Assembly: GCF_030227115.1 (NCBI RefSeq) | Contig: NZ_JASSUA010000001.1 | Location: 1,054,001 to 1,118,000, forward strand | Origin: Marinobacter sp. SS13-12 | Lineage (GTDB): Bacteria > Pseudomonadota > Gammaproteobacteria > Pseudomonadales > Oleiphilaceae | Reading direction: 5' to 3' | DNA: 64,000 nt | Shown here: positions 46,023 to 54,264 of the stretch, in pieces | How positions within the stretch are numbered: position 1 is the first letter of the stretch | Layout of the letters: every line of letters begins with the position of its first letter | Position numbers and translations under genes: made by a program | Notes under the pieces: generated by a model | The model's input: the letters and a program-made list of their open reading frames with translations, nothing else | What the model was told of the DNA's origin: nothing | The model's database searches: none

Positions 46023-49000
46023 TCAGTGGGCCGTTGCGGGCCTGCCACCGTCGGCCCCACCGGAGTCATCAGCATACTGCTCGGCGGCGGAACCATGATG
46101 GTCACGGCCCAGCAGGATGTAGAACGCCGGCAGCACAAAGATGGTGAACAGGGTACCGATGCCGAGGCCGGTGCTGATGGTCAGGCCGATGGCAAAGCGG
46201 CTCTCGGCGCCGGGGCCCACGGCGATCAGCAGCGGCACCATGGCGAAGATCAGTGCCAGGGATGTCATGATGATCGGTCGCAGGCGAATGGCTGCGGCCT
46301 CGATGACAGCCTCCCGTTTGTTCAGCCCTCTGTCCACCTGAAGCTGATTGGCGAACTCCACAATCAGGATGCCATTCTTCGACACCACCCCGATCAGGGT
46401 GATCAGCCCTACCTGGGTATAGATGTTCATGGTGGCGAAGCCGAGCACGATAAACGCCATGGCACCGGCTACCGACATGGGGACGGACACCAGGATGATG
46501 AACGGGTCGCGCCAGCTTTCGAACTGCGCCGCCAGCACCAGGTAGATTACCAGCAGTGACAGGAAGAAGGTCACCACCAATGCGCTGCCCTGGTTGGCAA
46601 ACTGCCTTGATTCGCCGGTGTAGTCGAATGAAAAACCCTGGGGGAAGCTTTCGTCGGCGGCCTTCTCCATAAAGGCCATGGCGTCGCCCACGGTCACGCC
46701 CGGGGTTATCACACCTTGCAGTGTCAGCGAGTTCAGCTGATTGAACTGGGTCCTCTGGGACGGTTCTACCGTCTTCTCGAAGCTGATTACACTGGATAGC
46801 GGCACCAGTTGGCCGCTGTCTGAACGAATGTAATAGTCATTCAGCGCCTGCTCATCCATGCGGAATTCCTGGTCTACCTGGGGAATGACCTGGTAGGAGC
46901 GGCCCTTCATGTTGAACCGGTTTATGTAACCACCGCCCAACATGCTGGACATGGTCTGGCCAACGTCCTGCATGGACAGGCCGAGGTCCGCTACCCGGTC
47001 CCGATCTACCTGGATCTGGGTAACAGGGCGATCGAAATCGATGGATTTCTGCAGGAACATGAAGTTGCCGCTTTGCATTGCCTTACCCTGGAGTTCATTG
47101 GCAATGTCGTTAAGGCGCTCGTAATCCTCACCGGTAGTAATCACGAACTGGAACGGCAGACCACCACCGGAGCCTGGCAGGGAGGGGCGCGGGAATACCG
47201 CGGTTTGCAGCCCGGTCACGTTCTTGAGTTCCTTGTCCAGCAGCGGCTGGGCCTCAAACTGGCTGATGTCGCGGTCACCCCAGGGCTTCATCTTGAAGCC
47301 GCCGAATACGGCGTTGGGGGCAGTGATGCCGAGAATCATGAAGTCTTCGTTGTAACCTGGCACCGTCGACATGCGCTGTTGCACTTCGTCGCCGTGCTCC
47401 TGCAGGTAATCCAGGGTAGCTGTCTGTGCTGCGGTACCCTGATAGAAAAGAATGCCCTGGTCTTCAGTAGGTGCCAGTTCGTTCTGGCTCATTGCCACCA
47501 TGAAGTAAATGGAACCCAGAACCACGATGGCGAAGAAGATAACCACCGACTTGGTATCCATCAGAGAGCTGAGGGCACGCTTGTAACCATTGGCCAGCCC
47601 ACCGAAACTGCGCTCGACCAGTTGTTCAAAGCGGCCCGGGTTGCCATGGGGTTTAAGGATCTTGCCAGACAGCATGGGGGACAGCGTCAGCGCCACGATG
47701 CCGGAAATAACAACGGTGCCAGCCAGAGTGAAGGCGAATTCGGTGAACAGGGAGCCTACAAGGCCACCCATGAACCCGATTGGGGCATAGACGGCTACCA
47801 GTGTGGTGGTCATGGCAATGATGGGCGTGGCCATTTCCCTTGCACCGTTTATGGCCGCATCGAAACGGGATTCACCGTCCTCGATATGGCGATGAACGTT
47901 CTCCACCATGATGATGGCGTCGTCCACCACCAGGCCGATAGCGAGCACCATGGAGAGCAACGTCAGCAGGTTGAGAGAGAAACCCATCATCAGCATGACG
48001 AACGCGCCACCGATCAGCGACAAGGGAACTGCAACCGATGGCACCACGGCTGCGCGGACAGATCCGAGGCAAAGGAAGACCACCACCAGAACAATGCCCA
48101 TTGCCTCCAGCAGCGTCTTTATCACTTCGTTGATGGAGTTGTCGATAAAGTCAGAGGCGTCATAGGCCAGACGCACATTGAGACCCGAAGGCAGCTGGCT
48201 CTCGATGCCGGGCAGTTCGTCCTTGACCTTCTCGGCGACGGTGAGTGGATTGGCGCCGGGTGAAAGCTCGATGGCCACATAAGTAGCCGGCTGCCCCTTG
48301 TAGAGCGCGAGCTGGTCGTAGGTTTCCGAGCCCAGCTCGACCCGGGCGATGTCACGCAGGCGGATCAGGGTACCGTCAGACTCCTTCACAACCAGATCCT
48401 TGAATTGCTCCGGATCGGCCACGTCAGTATCACTCGTCATACTGATCTTGGTGTACTTGCCTTCGGTGTTGCCTACCGCCGCCTGGTAGTTGTTTTTCAG
48501 CAGCACATCCACCACTTCCCGGGGCGTCATGTCCACGGCTGACAGTCGCTCCGGATCAAGCCAGACCCGCAAGGCAAACTTGCGCCCCAACAGGTCAGCC
48601 TTGCCTACGCCGGAAAGTGCCTGAAGCTTGGGCTGAACAACCCGCGTAAGGTAGTCCGTAATCTGGGGAACTTTCAGTTCATCGCTGTAAAAAGCGATGT
48701 ACATCAGGGCCGTCGAGTCACCGGTAGTAGAGCTGATGACCGGGTCCTGGGCATCCGCCGGAAGTACGTTGCGTTGGCTGGCAACCTTGGCCTGAATCTC
48801 CGCCAACGCGGCGTTGGCGTCGTAGTTCAGTACCATCTTGGCTTCGATGGTGGACCGGCCCTGGGAGCTGGTGGAGGTCAGGTAGTCAATGCCGCTGGCT
48901 TCAGCAATAGCCTGCTGCAGGGGGGTGGTAATAAACCCTTTGACCAGGTCGGAACTCGCCCCCGGATAGGCCGTGGTGATCGTTACCGTGGTGCTTTCCA

Positions 49001-49118
49001 GCTCCGGGTATTGGCGTATTTCCATTTCCATGGCTGCCCGCGCACCCAGCAACAGGATAAGCAGGCTGACCACCGTGGCGAGTACGGGGCGCTGAACAAA
49101 TATGTCGGTAAAACGCAT
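46023..49118 (-). CDS. RND family efflux transporter, inner-membrane permease (HAE1)
   Basis: A 1031-residue AcrB/MexF-like pump. It has 12 membrane segments around two large periplasmic loops. Motifs are FVQRPVLATVVSLLILLLG at the N-terminus, LLSMVLAIGLVVDDAIIMVENV with the proton-relay aspartates in TM4, and GAREMATPIIAMTTTLVAVYAPIGFM. It exports drugs or lipophiles with the adaptor encoded just upstream. The pair overlaps by one base (TAATG). No outer-membrane factor is adjacent, so TolC or an OprM-like protein must be supplied elsewhere. Confidence 0.93.
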   Translation of the reverse strand: MRFTDIFVQRPVLATVVSLLILLLGARAAMEMEIRQYPELESTTVTITTAYPGASSDLVKGFITTPLQQAIAEASGIDYLTSTSSQGRSTIEAKMVLNYDANAALAEIQAKVASQRNVLPADAQDPVISSTTGDSTALMYIAFYSDELKVPQITDYLTRVVQPKLQALSGVGKADLLGRKFALRVWLDPERLSAVDMTPREVVDVLLKNNYQAAVGNTEGKYTKISMTSDTDVADPEQFKDLVVKESDGTLIRLRDIARVELGSETYDQLALYKGQPATYVAIELSPGANPLTVAEKVKDELPGIESQLPSGLNVRLAYDASDFIDNSINEVIKTLLEAMGIVLVVVFLCLGSVRAAVVPSVAVPLSLIGGAFVMLMMGFSLNLLTLLSMVLAIGLVVDDAIIMVENVHRHIEDGESRFDAAINGAREMATPIIAMTTTLVAVYAPIGFMGGLVGSLFTEFAFTLAGTVVISGIVALTLSPMLSGKILKPHGNPGRFEQLVERSFGGLANGYKRALSSLMDTKSVVIFFAIVVLGSIYFMVAMSQNELAPTEDQGILFYQGTAAQTATLDYLQEHGDEVQQRMSTVPGYNEDFMILGITAPNAVFGGFKMKPWGDRDISQFEAQPLLDKELKNVTGLQTAVFPRPSLPGSGGGLPFQFVITTGEDYERLNDIANELQGKAMQSGNFMFLQKSIDFDRPVTQIQVDRDRVADLGLSMQDVGQTMSSMLGGGYINRFNMKGRSYQVIPQVDQEFRMDEQALNDYYIRSDSGQLVPLSSVISFEKTVEPSQRTQFNQLNSLTLQGVITPGVTVGDAMAFMEKAADESFPQGFSFDYTGESRQFANQGSALVVTFFLSLLVIYLVLAAQFESWRDPFIILVSVPMSVAGAMAFIVLGFATMNIYTQVGLITLIGVVSKNGILIVEFANQLQVDRGLNKREAVIEAAAIRLRPIIMTSLALIFAMVPLLIAVGPGAESRFAIGLTISTGLGIGTLFTIFVLPAFYILLGRDHHGSAAEQYADDSGGADGGRPATAH

Positions 49119-50221
49119 TACTCGGACGCCTCCGCCGGCTTGTCGTTATCGTCCTGAATCTCGACCCGCTGTTCTGCGCGCAATCTCAGCAGGCCCTTGG
49201 AGACAACCTGTTCACCGTCTTGCAGGCCATCGATTATGGCAACCCGGCCATCACGGGTATTGCCCGTCTGTACGGTGCGTCGGTTAACGATCAGCTCACC
49301 GTCGTCATTCTCTTCCACAACGAAGACAAAGTCGCCGTAAGTGTTATAGGAAATGGCGGTGCGAGGCACGGTAATAACCTCGCGGTCTTCCGGTTGGCGG
49401 GTAGAAATAGTGGCAAACATGCCGGGGCGCAGCAGGTTATCCTCGTTTTCCAGCGTGGCGCGAATGCGCACGGTACGGGTTTCAGGATTTACCGACGTGT
49501 TGATGGCGCTTACCTTGCCTTCGAAAGTACGTTCCGGAACTGCAGCTACTGTTGCCACCACGTCGTAGTCGCGGGCAACCCTTGCCAGCTCTTTTTCGGA
49601 CAGGGTGTAATCCACGTAGATCGGGTTCAGCATGTTGATTTCGACGATGGGTGTACCAGTGCCGATGTATTCGCCCTGGTCAATCAGGCGCAGGCCGAGT
49701 TTACCGTCGAAAGGCGCGCGAATGACCTTTTTGCTCAATTGGGCTTCGGCTTCGTTGACGCGGGCCCGGGCGGCATCGAAGTTGGCCTTGGTTTCATCAT
49801 ACTGGGACTGGGACACGGCGCGTTTCGGCAGCAGGTCAGAGACCCGTTTGAATTCCTGCTCGGCCAACTGGGCCTCGGCCCGGCGTGTGCGCAGCGCAGC
49901 TTCATCGATGGCCGCATCAAGCCGGATCAGAATATCGCCCTTTTTAACGGTGTCACCAGACTCGAAGTTGATAGTCTCAACAATGCCGGGTACTTCGTTG
50001 GCGACCTCAATGCCGTTAATCGCTTCAACGCTGCCTACGGCCTTGAGCTCAGGCGTCCATTTTTCAGCTTTTGCGGTGGTTACAGATATTTGTGCCGGAG
50101 GTTGCGGTTGGGAGAACTGCTCTTCCATCTGGCCGAACTGGTAGAATTTGTAACCAAAAATGCCGCCAAGTACGACGCCGAGAAAAATGATTACAATCAG
50201 GAAGCGGGAGGCAGTGCGCAT
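49118..50221 (-). CDS. RND efflux periplasmic adaptor (membrane fusion protein)
   Basis: A 367-residue adaptor. One N-terminal membrane segment (FLIVIIFLGVVLGGIFGYKF) lacks a lipobox. It has the lipoyl half-motif FESGDTVKKGDILIRLDAAID, a coiled-coil hairpin (~105-160, LRTRRAEAQLAEQEFKRVSD), a second lipoyl half APFDGKLGLRLIDQGEYIGTG and a beta-barrel region with TVAAVPERTFEGKVSAINT. It joins the pump to an outer-membrane channel. It is the first gene of the operon and is followed directly by the pump gene. Confidence 0.93.
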   Translation of the reverse strand: MRTASRFLIVIIFLGVVLGGIFGYKFYQFGQMEEQFSQPQPPAQISVTTAKAEKWTPELKAVGSVEAINGIEVANEVPGIVETINFESGDTVKKGDILIRLDAAIDEAALRTRRAEAQLAEQEFKRVSDLLPKRAVSQSQYDETKANFDAARARVNEAEAQLSKKVIRAPFDGKLGLRLIDQGEYIGTGTPIVEINMLNPIYVDYTLSEKELARVARDYDVVATVAAVPERTFEGKVSAINTSVNPETRTVRIRATLENEDNLLRPGMFATISTRQPEDREVITVPRTAISYNTYGDFVFVVEENDDGELIVNRRTVQTGNTRDGRVAIIDGLQDGEQVVSKGLLRLRAEQRVEIQDDNDKPAEASE

Positions 50222-50541
50222 AGTTCAGATCCTGGGTCGTCTGTCTGTTGCAGATGATCGTGTCAGTTTCGTAGGCTCGTCCATCCCTCCTGGCGGCCGA
50301 AGTGTGCGGCGAGCTGGAAGACGGTGGTCAATGAGACAACATGGGCAAACCGTAAAGAATAGCATCCTATACAACGGTCGGGGGCGTTGTCACCGATTTG
50401 TCAGTAAATGTGCGTACAATTACTGCGCCGAATCAGGGGCGCCGGCATCATCTGTATATAGACGTCGGGAACACCTTTTCCGGTAATATTGTCATTCGCC
50501 GATGACAGAATTACGACCCGAGTGCCAATAAGGATTATCGA
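50222..50541. other. 320-base intergenic region, no gene seen
   Basis: Separates the divergent RND adaptor gene (-) and the J-domain gene (+). It must hold the promoters of both. I see no conserved dyad, terminator or open frame worth calling; AT-rich patches near 50365 and 50480 could be -10 regions. Confidence 0.5.
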
Positions 50542-51051
50542 ATGCACTGGATTCTTGGTATTGCTCTGACCGCTGGCGCATTCATTGTACTGAAACAGTG
50601 GGGGGCTTTGACCCCTGAAAAGAAAAAAGCGGCGACCTGGAAGATTGTACTCGTCGCAGGCGGTGCTCTGCTTCTGTTTATGGTGCTGACCGGCCGGGTT
50701 CATGTGCTGACCGCCGCCGTTGCTGCCTTGTTGCCCTTACTGAGAAAGCTGCCCGCATTGCTCAGGTTTGCGCCCATGGTCGGCCGCGTTTTTGGTCAGG
50801 GCCCGGGTGGAGACAGCCAGGGTGATAAGGAGAGCGCCACTGGGTATAACCAGGCTCAGGCCAGCTCCGGTAACATGTCGCTCAAGGAAGCGTGCGAGGT
50901 GTTGGGTGTCACGCCGGGTTGTACCCGCGAGGAGATCATTCAGGCACATCGGCGGCTGATTCAAAAACTGCATCCTGACCGGGGTGGTAACGATTACCTG
51001 GCCGCGAAAATCAATGAAGCCAAGGCGGTATTGCTCAAAGGCCAGGCCTGA
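50542..51051 (+). CDS. Membrane-anchored J-domain protein
   Basis: A 169-residue protein. Two N-terminal hydrophobic segments (~1-18 and ~33-52) are followed by a hydrophobic, arginine-containing stretch. A C-terminal J domain (~112-169) has SLKEACEVLGVTPGCTREEIIQAHRRL, seen as EACEVLGVTPGCTREEI, and the HPD motif in QKLHPDRGGND. This arrangement resembles mitochondrial Tim14/Pam18-type proteins, with the J domain at the C-terminus beside a membrane segment. It probably recruits DnaK to the membrane. Confidence 0.85.
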   Translation: MHWILGIALTAGAFIVLKQWGALTPEKKKAATWKIVLVAGGALLLFMVLTGRVHVLTAAVAALLPLLRKLPALLRFAPMVGRVFGQGPGGDSQGDKESATGYNQAQASSGNMSLKEACEVLGVTPGCTREEIIQAHRRLIQKLHPDRGGNDYLAAKINEAKAVLLKGQA

Positions 51052-51057
51052 TCAATC

Positions 51058-51855
51058 TCAGAATACCTCCACTCTCACCTCAAACGTCTGGTTCTGCCGG
51101 CTGTTGCCACTGGTCTGGTAGATGATTCCAGACTGTTTGCCAACCCTTCGCTCGCGGGTGCTGCCAAGCTCTACCCACTCGCCCGGTTCTACCCTGCGGA
51201 TGGTCATCAGCGCTTCGGTTTCATAGCCTGGCATGTCACTGTCCGGGTCTTCCTCGAACGAGACGATATTCAGCTCGATGGCCTGGTCGGAAATAACCTG
51301 GGGGCTCACCAGGAAACCGCTGCGGGTTTCCACCTGATCAAGAAACGCTGCCGGGTTTCGGCCGCCTCTAATGGCAATCGGCACGGTTCGAACCTGCCCG
51401 GAGGTGATGTGGGCTGACTGGCCATCCTGAACCACCAGGGTGCGCTCCTGATTGCGTCGCGTGGTAGTGACCTTGCGTTCAGCCTGGACGTTCACCCGGT
51501 TATTGTCGCCTGAGATTCCCACACCGCCACTTTTACTGTCGACGCTGTTGCGGGAGCGAACCGTAATGCGCATCTGCACCGGTGCGACGTCCATGGTTTC
51601 CACCAGCATGCCGATCTCATCCAGTACCGAAGGCTCGCCCCGCACCACCATCTGCTGGCCACGGGCGGTGATGGAAATCTGGCCATTGGGGTAGAGTTCG
51701 CGAATTTGCCGGGCAACATCCTCAGCCGGGCGTTGGCTCATCTCATAGGTGCGGGCTTCGGGTGTCGCAGCGATGGTTCCTGAAAAAAACAGGAATAGTA
51801 GCGCCATCAGTAGCGCAAAATGTGTCGAAACGGGCCGGGCAATGTGAATGGGCAT
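51058..51855 (-). CDS. Exported protein with secretin-type N-terminal domain
   Basis: A 265-residue protein. The signal sequence is within THFALLMALLFLFFSGTIAA. The next region (~30-90) resembles the short secretin/TonB N-terminal fold, with ARTYEMSQRPAEDVARQIRELY, read as AEDVARQIRELYPNGQ, and ARGQQMVVRGEPSVLDEIGMLVE. The C-terminal part is a beta-rich domain with arginine- and glycine-rich stretches but lacks the membrane-inserting secretin core. It is probably periplasmic, and its function is unknown. I chose ATG 51855 with GGAG upstream. It is divergent from the aroG leader. Confidence 0.72.
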   Translation of the reverse strand: MPIHIARPVSTHFALLMALLFLFFSGTIAATPEARTYEMSQRPAEDVARQIRELYPNGQISITARGQQMVVRGEPSVLDEIGMLVETMDVAPVQMRITVRSRNSVDSKSGGVGISGDNNRVNVQAERKVTTTRRNQERTLVVQDGQSAHITSGQVRTVPIAIRGGRNPAAFLDQVETRSGFLVSPQVISDQAIELNIVSFEEDPDSDMPGYETEALMTIRRVEPGEWVELGSTRERRVGKQSGIIYQTSGNSRQNQTFEVRVEVF

Positions 51856-51909
51856 TGAAAACTCCGCGACAGGTTTGACCGGAAATTCCGTAAAAACCGG
51901 ATTTACGGG

Positions 51910-51939
51910 TTGCAAAGCCGGAATCCGGGGATATATATT
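51910..51939 (+). promoter_or_regulatory. Possible promoter of the aroG leader
   Basis: TTGCAA (51910-51915) and TATATT (51934-51939) are spaced 18 bases apart. The start of transcription would fall almost at the leader ATG, so the leader may be leaderless, or a different promoter may be used. Confidence 0.3.
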
Positions 51940-51946
51940 GGAAAGC

Positions 51947-52084
51947 ATGAAGACGACACACACGACCTGTCAATTGAATGTTCTGCAAGCTTTCGGCGAT
52001 AAACCGATGGCTGCGGTCGCTGCTGTGTTTTTCTGGTGGTTTGGTTATGGCTTTTATTTTAGCCAGAGCCGGGGCCGCCCATAA
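51947..52084 (+). CDS. Aromatic amino acid leader peptide of DAHP synthase
   Basis: A 45-codon frame ending at a TAA 132 bases before aroG. Codons 28-38 encode FFWWFGYGFYF: five Phe, two Trp and two Tyr among eleven residues, with Gly between (52028-52060). The last seven codons encode SQSRGRP. All three aromatic amino acids are represented, fitting an enzyme at the common trunk of the pathway. The ATG at 51947 has GGAAAG just upstream. An internal ATG at codon 21 would give a shorter 25-residue leader with the same aromatic end. The frame is certain; use as a leader is inferred. Confidence 0.8.
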   Translation: MKTTHTTCQLNVLQAFGDKPMAAVAAVFFWWFGYGFYFSQSRGRP

Positions 52085-52184
52085 GATCTTCATCGACCGA
52101 ATAACGAGGAAGGCAGCCCGGCAGAAACCCAGGCTGCCACCGGACTCAAAAAGCCCCGACTGGTAGCCCAGCCGGGGCTTTTTT
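52064..52184 (+). terminator. Attenuator of the aroG leader (terminator with competing antiterminator)
   Basis: The terminator has a 5' arm at 52148-52163 (AAAAAGCCCCGACTGG) and a 3' arm at 52168-52183 (CCAGCCGGGGCTTTTT), with one A-C mismatch and a U-tract. Inside the leader, CCAG and CGGGGC at 52064-52075 can pair with the same 5' arm, as CTGG and GCCCCG, in the same order. An intervening hairpin (GGCAGCC with GGCTGCC, about 52112-52138) separates the two. A ribosome stalled at the aromatic codons would leave the alternative partner free; one reaching the stop would cover it. Confidence 0.8.
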
Positions 52185-52216
52185 GATTCTGACACAGGGA
52201 AACGGGAACACTGACC

Positions 52217-53275
52217 ATGAACATGTCGCTGAATATCGAGACAGTGAACGAAGCGGGCCGGCCACCCCGGGTGGAGGGCACAAGCGGGGAGGTTCTGCTG
52301 CCGACGCCGGCGGAACTTCGCGCCAGCCTGCCACTATCCGCCAAGGTGCAGGCGCAGATAGACCAGCATAGGGAGGCCATACGCCGAGTGTTGCACGGTA
52401 AGGACCCGAGAACGCTGGTGGTTATCGGGCCCTGCTCCATACACGACGAAGTGGCAGCACTGGAGTATGGCGAAAAGCTGAAAAAGCTGGCGGACGATGT
52501 CAGTGACCGTTTCCTGATTATAATGCGAGCCTACCTCGAAAAACCCCGCACCACCGTCGGCTGGAAAGGCCTGCTCTACGATCCCGAACGCACCGGTACC
52601 GGTGACCTTAACGAAGGCCTGCTGCGTTCCCGCCGCTTGCTCCTTAATCTGTCAGACATGGGCCTGCCACTGGCCACGGAAGCGTTGAGCCCGTTTGCCA
52701 TGGACTACCTCGGCGACCTCGTCAGCTGGACCGCCATTGGCGCCCGCACCACCGAGTCCCAGGTGCACCGGGAATTGGTCAGCGGTCTGCCCATGCCAAC
52801 GGGTTTCAAGAACGGCACCGACGGCAGTATTGGCGTGGCGATCAACGCCATGAAATCAGCCGCACATCCTCATCACCGGTTTGGCGTGGGCAGCAATGGC
52901 TCCCCGGCCATGATCACGACTGATGGTAATCCCGACACTCATCTGGTAATGCGCGGCGGGCGGGGCATAACCAATTACGATGCCGAAAGTATCCGTGCAG
53001 CAGTTGAATCGCTAACGGGTGCTGGAGTTTCTGCTTCATTGATGGTCGATTGCAGCCATGACAACGCTCAGAAGCAGGCGTTGAGACAGTTGGAGATTGC
53101 CAGAGAAGTGATCGCCCAGAAACGATCGGGCAACCCGAATATTGTGGGTTTGATGTTGGAGAGTTTCCTCGAAGAAGGCCGCCAGAATGACAGCGACGAT
53201 TTGCTCTACGGATGTTCCCTGACCGATCCCTGCATCAGTTGGAAGCAGACGGAAGAATTACTCAGGTCCTTGTAG
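52217..53275 (+). CDS. aroG: 3-deoxy-7-phosphoheptulonate synthase, class I
   Basis: A 352-residue DAHP synthase (E. coli AroF/G/H type), the first enzyme of the shikimate pathway, joining phosphoenolpyruvate and erythrose-4-phosphate. Motifs are LVVIGPCSIHDEVAALEYGE, MRAYLEKPRTTVGWKGLLYDP (read as YLEKPRTTVGWKG), GARTTESQVHRELVSG, TDGSIGVAINAMKSAAHPHHR (read as GSIGVAINAMKSAAHPH) and VDCSHDN. The isozyme class (Phe-, Tyr- or Trp-sensitive) cannot be told by eye. It is preceded by a leader peptide and attenuator that read all three aromatic amino acids. Confidence 0.94.
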   Translation: MNMSLNIETVNEAGRPPRVEGTSGEVLLPTPAELRASLPLSAKVQAQIDQHREAIRRVLHGKDPRTLVVIGPCSIHDEVAALEYGEKLKKLADDVSDRFLIIMRAYLEKPRTTVGWKGLLYDPERTGTGDLNEGLLRSRRLLLNLSDMGLPLATEALSPFAMDYLGDLVSWTAIGARTTESQVHRELVSGLPMPTGFKNGTDGSIGVAINAMKSAAHPHHRFGVGSNGSPAMITTDGNPDTHLVMRGGRGITNYDAESIRAAVESLTGAGVSASLMVDCSHDNAQKQALRQLEIAREVIAQKRSGNPNIVGLMLESFLEEGRQNDSDDLLYGCSLTDPCISWKQTEELLRSL

Positions 53276-53302
53276 CCGGCGAGATCACCCAGTTCCGATG
53301 AG

Positions 53303-53407
53303 TCGGGTGGGTAGCATTGGTCAGGACCGTTGAGCGCCAGGGATGGCGCGATCGAGCCCCACATGGACGTGCTCGTGGGCGTGTCCTGGCCAATGCTACC
53401 CGCCCGA
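53303..53407. repeat. Intergenic cruciform element, copy 4
   Basis: A 25-base arm (53303-53327) pairs with 53383-53407, with two G-U wobbles and no other mismatch. The core has CAGGGATGGCGC, then GAGCC and ACATGGACGTG, the same ordered blocks as copies 1-3, while the arms are unique. It lies between the converging aroG and LysE-type genes and could terminate both. Confidence 0.85.
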
Positions 53408-53423
53408 GTCCGGCAACCGGCCC

Positions 53424-54089
53424 TCAGTCCTGACCAGGGTTGGCAGGCCCACTCCCATCCCCTGATACAGTAGAAAACAGCAGCTGTCCTGCAAGCAACA
53501 GTAAGACGCCTCCCATCAGCCGGTCCAGCCAGTAGCCGAAGCGGTTAAAGCCCTTGCGGATCTGTGGCAGCGTGAAAAACACTGCTACCGCCATGAACCA
53601 CAAACCTGTCGCGACAGCCATGTAGATGCCGTAGGCAGACTGGATGGCAATCGGTGTGCCGGGGCTGATAATCACCGAAAAGAGCGAAACGAAGAACAGA
53701 GTCGCTTTTGGATTCAGCGTATTGGTGAGAAAGCCCAGCCGATAGGCTGCCAGGCCTGATTGCTGCTCTCCGTTAGCTGTCTCCACGTGAATACTGCCGG
53801 CTTTCGAGCGCAGGCACTGGATTGCAATCCAGGTGAGATACAGCGCTCCGACAACTTTTAGAATACTGAACAGCACCAGGGATTGCTGGATGATCAGGCC
53901 GATGCCGAGCAGTGAATAACCCACATGAATGAGTATGCCGGTGCCGATGCCAGAGGCAGTCAGCAGGGCGTTGCGGCGGCTCTGGCACAGGGCCTGGCGG
54001 AGCATTACGGCGAAGTCCGGACCGGGGCTGGCGACGGCGAGGAAGTGGACGATGGCAACGGTAATGAACTCCGGCCAGTAATCGTGCAT
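53424..54089 (-). CDS. LysE family amino acid exporter
   Basis: A 221-residue inner-membrane protein with about six hydrophobic segments. The family signature is near the N-terminus, VASPGPDFAVMLRQALCQSRRNAL, read as ASPGPDFAVMLRQAL, followed by SGIGTGILIHVGYSLLGIG. The mid-section has GFLTNTLNPKATLFFVSLFS. Members export lysine, threonine, homoserine or related compounds; the substrate is not evident. It converges on aroG across a cruciform element. Confidence 0.86.
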   Translation of the reverse strand: MHDYWPEFITVAIVHFLAVASPGPDFAVMLRQALCQSRRNALLTASGIGTGILIHVGYSLLGIGLIIQQSLVLFSILKVVGALYLTWIAIQCLRSKAGSIHVETANGEQQSGLAAYRLGFLTNTLNPKATLFFVSLFSVIISPGTPIAIQSAYGIYMAVATGLWFMAVAVFFTLPQIRKGFNRFGYWLDRLMGGVLLLLAGQLLFSTVSGDGSGPANPGQD

Positions 54090-54264
54090 GTGTGTTTGTC
54101 TCCATGGGGAATTTCGGGGCAGGATGTCAGTCTAGAAGGCCGGGATTGAAAAGTCCTGTGCAGGATGCAACCAATGCATTGATCCGGATCTGAACCATTC
54201 CCGGAATTCCCCTCTATACTCAGGCAAGCAATTGAAACATTCCGACGGGCCAGGAGTTGTTGAC

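Noticed and set aside
47073..48263. A 396-codon frame antisense to the RND pump gene
   Set aside because: It is a shadow of a well-supported gene and has no ribosome-binding site or recognisable domain.
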